64,000 nucleotides of DNA, from assembly GCF_040802235.1 (NCBI RefSeq), contig NC_133167.1:17290501-17354500 (forward strand), in the 5' to 3' direction. This document shows, piece after piece, positions 59,701 to 64,000 of this stretch. This stretch comes from Manis javanica (taxonomy: Eukaryota; Chordata; Mammalia; Pholidota; Manidae). Made by a program: the position numbers and the translations under genes. Numbering within the stretch: the stretch's first letter is position 1; each line of letters opens with the position of its first letter. The notes below the pieces were generated by a model. That model was given only the letters and a program-made list of their open reading frames with translations. It was not told the DNA's origin and ran no database searches.

Positions 59701-60463
59701 TTAGTGGTTCAGGGTTGTGACATTGGACTCATACAGAAAGAAGTCTCTCTAATATAATTCTTACCACTGAAATAATAATACATCATGTAAACTTCACTGA
59801 TGGTTTTAACTTTTATAATTAACCAGTAGTTAGGAAACAGAAAACTTAAAGATGTACTAAGCCTTAACAATGTTGAAGTTAAGGTACATCTTACACAAAA
59901 ATTGATGTGGAAGAGGAGAGAGAAGTAAGTGATTAAGTGATAAGGTTTATGGAACAAAATGTAGAAGTTAGTAGAACTAAAAAACACTTATAATTGGTTG
60001 CTGAGAACAGAACAAGAGTAGGGGTGATGTAAATGAGAAATTTCTGATTTTTTATAATAGGGATTCAATTGATACTGTTTAAAATGATATAGAAACATCT
60101 AGTGTTACGGAGGAAATCAGAAAAACTAAGTCTTAAAATATATTAGAAATTAGAAGCAAAATTTATGGAGCTTTGGGGCAGGAGAGTATTTGTTGCTATT
60201 ATAATGTTTCCCACAGTATTAAATCTCAACATATACATACATATATTACTCTGATGAAAAGAAAGAGGGGAAAAAAGACTTAAATATAAACAGGCTTAAT
60301 GAATAATTATATTATTAGATGAATTTTAATGGTGGATTTAGGAATTAAATTTTTCCTGTGTGTGTATTTTTTTTTTAGGGCTTTTGCCTTTGCAGTCCTC
60401 ATCCTTTTATGGCAGCAGAGCTGGATCCAAGGACTACTCTTCTGGCAGCACTAACCTAGACAG
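41636..60463 (+). CDS. USP37: USP37, ubiquitin-specific protease 37, N-terminal part (truncated by window end)
   Basis: Seven coding exons join in frame: 41636-41791, 44961-45132, 48105-48205, 50167-50345, 50678-50755, 58970-59067 and 60379-60463. They encode about 289 residues beginning [18 protein letters not shown]. The protein matches the N-terminal part of USP37, a cysteine deubiquitinase that family knowledge links to the G1/S transition and to APC/C-CDH1. Exons 1-2 encode the PH-like domain (about residues 1-110). A Ser/Thr-rich linker follows, with a basic KRKR cluster at about 206-209. KEN motifs sit at about 32-34 and 223-225. The next exon, leading to the catalytic Cys box, is not found before 64,000. 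All junctions are GT/AG and no lesion is seen. Confidence 0.96.
42820..42960 (-). repeat. L2 fragment
   Basis: TGGTGGGTATTGTGCTAAAG and the following ATACAGAGATTAATGAGACA fit reverse L2. Confidence 0.4.
43000..44940. other. USP37 intron, nothing recognised
   Basis: AT-rich intronic DNA with an A/G-rich run at 44,580-44,610. No gene is supported. Confidence 0.35.
44961..45132 (+). CDS. USP37: USP37 second coding exon (residues 53-110)
   Basis: It starts [16 protein letters not shown] after TTGATCAG and ends HQNRLHA before GTGAGC. It completes the PH-like fold. Length 172 nt. Confidence 0.95.
45180..45740 (+). repeat. L1 ORF2 reverse-transcriptase fragment
   Basis: Just after a USP37 donor, broken L1 ORF2 sequence is seen: a frame at 45,429-45,659 reads [15 protein letters not shown] and [14 protein letters not shown]. 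The region ends near the catalytic motif and is truncated at both ends. Confidence 0.8.
46455..46695 (+). repeat. MIR element, near full length
   Basis: TTTGGGGTTGAATCCTAGCT, TTTTGGGCAAGTCACTTAAT and ATGATAAGCACTCAGTAAG are successive MIR anchors. Confidence 0.8.
46920..47640 (+). repeat. Old L1/HAL1 3' coding and UTR relic
   Basis: AAACATCTCAACCTCACAGT, ACCCCAGCAGTAGTTCTTCT and AAAGGACGTTCAGTGTGGTT follow the old L1 order. Confidence 0.55.
48105..48205 (+). CDS. USP37: USP37 third coding exon (residues 110-143)
   Basis: It encodes [16 protein letters not shown] through SYSDNQ, with acceptor TTGGTCCAG and donor GTATGT. Length 101 nt. Confidence 0.95.
48520..49100 (+). repeat. MIR interrupted by an L1 insertion
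   Basis: MIR runs 48,520-48,698 and resumes at 49,036-49,100 after a 337-bp L1 3' end. TAAAATTGAGACAGCAATAA is its 3'-half anchor. Confidence 0.75.
48699..49035 (+). mobile_element. L1 3'-end insertion with perfect target-site duplication
   Basis: A 337-bp 5'-truncated L1 tail ends in an A run. AAAAGTGTTTAGCTCAT at 48682-48698 is repeated exactly at 49036-49052. It belongs to the same 3'-end group as 25.5 and 63.0 kb but has diverged from them. Confidence 0.9.
49450..49800 (-). repeat. Old L1 3' UTR fragment
   Basis: Complement of L1M 3' sequence: ATCATCACCACAATCAACCT and TTTTCTAGAGTTTTATATAA. Confidence 0.7.
49990..50115 (+). repeat. MER5-like fragment
   Basis: AGACCAATTAGGCTAGAATC, CTCTGGAGATGAGTCCCC and GTGAATCACTGGTCT fit a degraded MER5. 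Confidence 0.4.
50167..50345 (+). CDS. USP37: USP37 fourth coding exon (residues 144-203)
   Basis: It encodes [16 protein letters not shown] through the Ser/Thr-rich [17 protein letters not shown] to ENR. Acceptor TTACAG, donor GTATGA. Length 179 nt. Confidence 0.95.
50678..50755 (+). CDS. USP37: USP37 fifth coding exon (residues 203-229)
   Basis: It encodes [17 protein letters not shown] and then YPKENDSS. It carries the basic KRKR cluster and the second KEN motif. Acceptor CTATAG, donor GTAAGT. Length 78 nt. Confidence 0.94.
50760..52540. other. USP37 intron, no gene; possible LTR debris
   Basis: TCACATTGGCCAGAGTCATG at about 51,718-51,737 resembles LTR-type text, but no family could be assigned. 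No exon is supported. Confidence 0.3.
52545..52760 (-). repeat. Old L1 3' fragment
   Basis: Complement of L1M: TAGAGTTACAGACAAGTTGC and CAACCAGTTTCCCCTAATAT. Confidence 0.55.
53439..54003 (+). mobile_element. SINE-R-like A-tailed retroposon, copy 2, with target-site duplication
   Basis: This is a longer copy of the 22-kb element. It begins GAGGCTCAGAACCTCATC, has polypurine AAAGGGAGAAA at 53656-53666, a TGTGGGAT U3-like start at 53667, three tandem units at about 53,786-53,847, AATAAA at 53966-53971 and an A-tail from 53991. AAAAACTTGACACCTC at 53423-53438 is repeated exactly at 54004-54019. TT precedes the first copy, giving an L1-type TT/AAAA target. It lies in USP37 intron between the fifth and sixth coding exons. 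No open frame is retained. Confidence 0.85.
56955..57400 (-). repeat. MaLR-like LTR fragment
   Basis: ATCAGTTATCTATTGCTGTA at the left end, then TGGCTGGTCTAGGATGGC and GCAGGGTTCCAAGAGAGTGA, fit an old mammalian LTR in reverse. The family name is uncertain. Confidence 0.5.
57490..57690 (-). repeat. Old L1 3' UTR fragment
   Basis: Complement of L1M: AATTCACATACCATAAGATT and AATGTACAGTTCAATAATTT. Confidence 0.65.
58970..59067 (+). CDS. USP37: USP37 sixth coding exon (residues 229-262)
   Basis: It encodes [16 protein letters not shown] through SEENRTP, with acceptor ACTGCAG and donor GTAAGT. An 8.2-kb intron precedes it. Length 98 nt. Confidence 0.94.
59070..60370. other. USP37 intron, nothing recognised
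   Basis: AT-rich intron between the sixth and seventh coding exons in the window. No repeat family or gene is recognised. Confidence 0.4.
60379..60463 (+). CDS. USP37: USP37 seventh coding exon (residues 262-290)
   Basis: It encodes [17 protein letters not shown] through STNLD and two bases of Arg. A long T-tract and TAG precede it and donor GTATGT follows. It is the last USP37 exon seen in the window. Confidence 0.94.
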
Positions 60464-60799
60464 GTATGTATTGGTTATGTGGCTTGTGAAGAACTTGAAG
60501 AGTTCACTTCTTCAAAATACTGTATGATGGGATAGGCTGTGCATTATGGTCTAAGTGAATACCCTAATTTAAAGCACAAAATTGTTGAGAATCACTGACT
60601 CATAACATTTTAGTTAGAAAGTACTGAGGAAATGTTTTAGTTCAGGCTCTTTTTACATTTTCAACAAATGAATAAACTGAGATCTAGGAAGATATGTACT
60701 GAGGCCACAGGTGACTGGTAATGTGATCAGATTCTAGATCTTTGTATTTTCCTTTGTCCCAAGTGATAAACAAGATCTCTCCTCTGAGGCTTTTTAAAA

Positions 60800-62110
60800 A
60801 ATTATTTTTAATTTTTTCATTTATTATTTCAGGTAACTTTTAAAAATTGGAAGATAGTTGATATACGATGTTGTATTGGTTTCAGGTGTACAACATAGTT
60901 ATCTGACAAGTATATACATTACTAAATGCTCACCATGATAAGTGTAGTTGCCTTCTGTAAACATACAAAGATACTACAATATTATTGATTACATTTTCTA
61001 TGCTATACTTTCATCCCCATGACTAATTTATTTTATAATTGGATGTTTGTACCTCTTTATCCCCTTTACCAGTTTTACCCCTCCCCTTCGCCCCTTCCCT
61101 GTGGCAACCACCAGGTTTTTCTCTATGAGTCTTTCTGGTTTGTTTTGTTTTTTAGATTCCACATATAAGTAAAATCTTTTGTATACCTCTGATTTATTTC
61201 ACTGAGCATTGTAACCATCTAGGTCCATCCATGTGTTGCAAATGGTAAGAATAATGATGAAGTAATACTCTGTTGGAAATATGTACCACATCTTTATCCA
61301 TTCATCTGTCAGTGGACACTTAGATTGCTTCCATATCTTGGCCATTGTAAATACTTATGCAATGAACATAGATGTGCAAATACCTTTTCAAATTAGTGAT
61401 TTTGTTTTCTTTAGGTAAATTCCCAGGGGTGGAATTGCTAGGTCATATGGTATTTCTATTTTTAGGTTTTTGAGAAACCTCCATACCTCCTTCCATAGTC
61501 ACTGTACCAATTTACATTGCTACCAACAGTGTTTGAGTGTTCCTTTTTCACCAACATTTGTCATTTCTTGTCTTGTTGATATTAACCATTCTGACTGGTG
61601 TGAAGTGATACATCATTGTGGTTGTGATTTGGATTTCCCTGATGGTTAGTGATATTGAGCATCTTTTCATGTGTCTGTTGGCCATCTATATGTCTTCTTT
61701 GGAAAAATGTCTGTTCAGGTCCTCTGCCCATTTTTTAGTTGGATTATTTGCTTTTTGATGTTGTTCAGTTATATAAATTTTTTAGTATTTTTGGATGTTA
61801 GCCCCTTATCAGATATATCATTTGCAAATATCCTCTCCCATTCAGTAGGTTTCCTTTTTGCTTTGTTGATGGTGTCCTTTGCTGTGCAGAGCTTTTTAGT
61901 TGATGGAGTCCCACTTTTTAATTTTTGCTTTTATTTTCTCTTGCTTAAGGAACTATCACCAGAAAAAAATTACTAATGCTGATGTTTAAGAGTTTACTTC
62001 CTATGTTTTTGGAGTTTTAAAGTTTCAGATCTTATATTAGGTCTTTTAATTCAAGTTTATTTTTGTGTGTGGTGTTAAGACAGTGATTCAAGTTTCATTC
62101 TTTTGCATGT
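60800..62110 (-). repeat. L1 3' region, minus orientation
   Basis: Complement of L1: TTGGTTTCAGGTGTACAACA, TAGGTCCATCCATGTGTTGC, TTCCCAGGGGTGGAATTGCT and ATTCTGACTGGTGTGAAGTG in order. Frames such as 61,671-61,976 are only the reverse reading of this relic. Confidence 0.85.
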
Positions 62111-62989
62111 GGCTGTCAGTTTTCCTAGTACCAATTACTGAAAAGACTGTTTCTTCCCATTGTATATTCTTGAGAGGCATTTTTAAATTGCCTTTGTTGC
62201 CTATGTATTTGTTAAACTACTGCCAAACGTTAAGGTGTTTTCTTTAAAACTAGTTTCATATTAGCAAGTCTCTTTTGCTAGTAAAAGCTAGTCAGAAATT
62301 GCTGATTCTATAGATGTAGATTAAATTTTTTGAGATGTATTAGATATAAACATGTGAGACAATTGCTAAGCACTTGTTAAGAATGTATGATCACAGAATG
62401 TAACACAGGGGCAATCGTAAAGGAGTAATTGAGGGTAATGGTGGTATATAATAGATATGCTATATAATGACCTGTTAACTCACATTTTGTTTTTTTTATT
62501 TGAATTTAATTCAGAGTGGAAAAATATCTTGATTATTTCTATAAAATGATTAAGGTGAGAGAAAGAATTTGGTACTGTATTTTTAGGTATATTCAGCCTT
62601 GGGTGGTATCTGTTAAGCACCTTGTGACTGTAGTAGTAATTAAGTTATTTAACAATTTCAGAGAGAGGAAACTTGATGTATTTCTACTTATTAGAAGACT
62701 CTTAAAGTAAGTTTAAAAAAACTAAGTTTGATTTGCAAATGATTTATTAAATCATAGATTTCTTCTCAAAATAATAGGATGAGCATATTCATTGCACATA
62801 GGAATGACTAAGGGAAAAAAATATTTTTTTAATGCAAAGCTGCACTCAAATATAAGGTGAACATTTCCAGACCAATGAGCAAACTAATATTGAGTAAAAG
62901 CTGAAAGCCATCACTGGAGTCAGGTATTTAGGGCCTGGTTTTCAAAATATGAGCTTGGGAACTGAACATGACCCCAGACCAGAACTTGA

Positions 62990-63401
62990 TTTTTTTTCTT
63001 TTCTTTTTTTTTAAATTAAGGTATTGATATACACTCTTATGAAGGTTTCACAAGAAAAACAATGTGGTTATTACATTCACCCTTATTATCAAGTGTCCCC
63101 TACACCCCACTGCAGTCACTGTCCATCAGTGTAGTAAGATGCCACAGAGTCCCTATTTGTCTTCTCTGAGTTACGCTGTCTTCCCCGTGACCCCGCACAC
63201 ACCATGTGCACCAATCATGATATTACAGTCCCGTTCTCCACCCCCCCCCCTTTGGTAATCACTAGTCCCTTCTTGGAGTAAGTCTGCTGCTATTTTGTTC
63301 CTCCAGTTTTGCTTCGTTGGTATACTCCACAACTGAGGGAAATCATTTGGTATTTGTCTTTCTCTGCCTGACTTATTTCACTGAGCATAATACCCTCTAG
63401 G
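62990..63401 (-). mobile_element. L1 3'-end insertion (lineage type) with short target-site duplication
   Basis: The left end is a T run (complement of the A-tail). The body has GATATACACTCTTATGAAGG, ACTGTCCATCAGTGTAGTAA and TTATTTCACTGAGCATAATA. GAACTTGATTT occurs at 62982-62992 and again at 63402-63412. Confidence 0.85.
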
Positions 63402-63412
63402 GAACTTGATTT

Positions 63413-64000
63413 CTTATATGAAGCTAGGTATCTAAAAATCTCTGTGCTGCTAAACCAAAGCAGAACACTTTTTCTGTATAACTACCTGGGTTTGGAACTA
63501 TAAATCTGCTGCTTGCCCCATGCTCCCTAAGCAGAGAGGAAATACACAAAAATGGGAATTGCAGTGATTGGCATCTGCTTTATTATTACCTGCATGGGGG
63601 CAAGAATTCTGAACCACCTAAAATAAAAAAGCACTATGCAGATTAGAGGTCCAGACTGGGGCATCCACTAAGTACATCAAGAAGGCATGATCATGGAATA
63701 CAGCCCAGAGAGAAAATGGTAAATGTAAATGAAGAGAGTGTGTTGGGCTCCGTGGTCTACCCTCTGTGTCTTAATAGCATTTTGGAAAAAAAGGCTAAGG
63801 AGAATAAAGGTAAAGAATTTCTCAAAGAAATAGTGGATGAAAATGATGAAAGTCCACACACTGATAAGCCCCAACAAATGCCAAATAGCAAATATATTTT
63901 TTATAAAAACCCAAAAGATGATGGGTAAAGAAATTTTAAAAGCTACTAGAAAGAAAATACATCATCTATATAAGGATGTATTGGTTAGTACTTGGTTAAA
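63413..64000. other. USP37 intron to the window end, unassigned
   Basis: A 70-codon frame at 63,716-63,928 (KEFLKEIVDENDESPHTD) matches nothing I recognise and no splice or promoter evidence supports it. Confidence 0.3.

Noticed and set aside
61671-61976. A 101-codon hydrophobic protein
   Set aside because: It is the reverse reading of L1, which commonly gives Phe/Leu-rich frames.
63716-63928. A 70-codon acidic frame near the window end, considered as a USP37 exon
   Set aside because: It does not resemble the expected next USP37 segment and lacks a good acceptor and donor in phase. Left as unassigned.

Overview
The window is mammalian nuclear DNA. It has spliced genes with GT/AG introns, a CpG-island promoter between two divergent genes, and introns filled with L1, L2, MIR, DNA-transposon and LTR relics. 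It covers the CNOT9-USP37 head-to-head locus (human 2q35 synteny, inverted here). No Alu, B1, CAN-SINE, Bov-tA or equine tRNA SINE was recognised. The youngest-looking repeats are one set of L1 3' ends and an A-tailed retroposon built from the 3' end of an endogenous retrovirus. From memory these resemble pangolin (Manis) repeats, so a laurasiatherian, possibly a pangolin, is suggested. That host call is an inference.

Layout. 1-8,100: the flank beyond the CNOT9 3' end, with a candidate untranslated first exon on the minus strand near 0.85-1.05 kb (possibly PLCD4, the expected neighbour), an ERV-type LTR near 1.9-2.5 kb, and an old L1 split by a Tigger1 DNA transposon (5.3-7.4 kb). 8,100-32,600 (minus): complete CNOT9, eight coding exons encoding 299 residues plus a roughly 2.1-kb 3' UTR. 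Its fifth intron holds an ENPP5 processed pseudogene (13,215-15,691) that landed inside an older MaLR LTR. 32,150-33,520: CpG island and bidirectional promoter. 33,000 to the window end (plus): the 5' part of USP37, with untranslated exon(s), the ATG at 41,636 and seven coding exons encoding about 289 residues (PH-like domain and Ser-rich linker). The ubiquitin-protease domain lies beyond the window.

CNOT9 is a scaffold subunit of the CCR4-NOT deadenylase complex. USP37 is a cell-cycle deubiquitinase. They share promoter DNA with E2F-like and NRF1-like motifs, so common regulation is plausible but not shown.

The most notable structure is a retroposon present twice in the same orientation (about 22.0-22.5 and 53.4-54.0 kb). 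Each copy carries a polypurine tract, a TG-starting U3-like segment, AATAAA and an A-tail, and the second is bounded by a perfect 16-bp target-site duplication. This is the architecture of the SINE-R part of hominoid SVA, apparently evolved independently.
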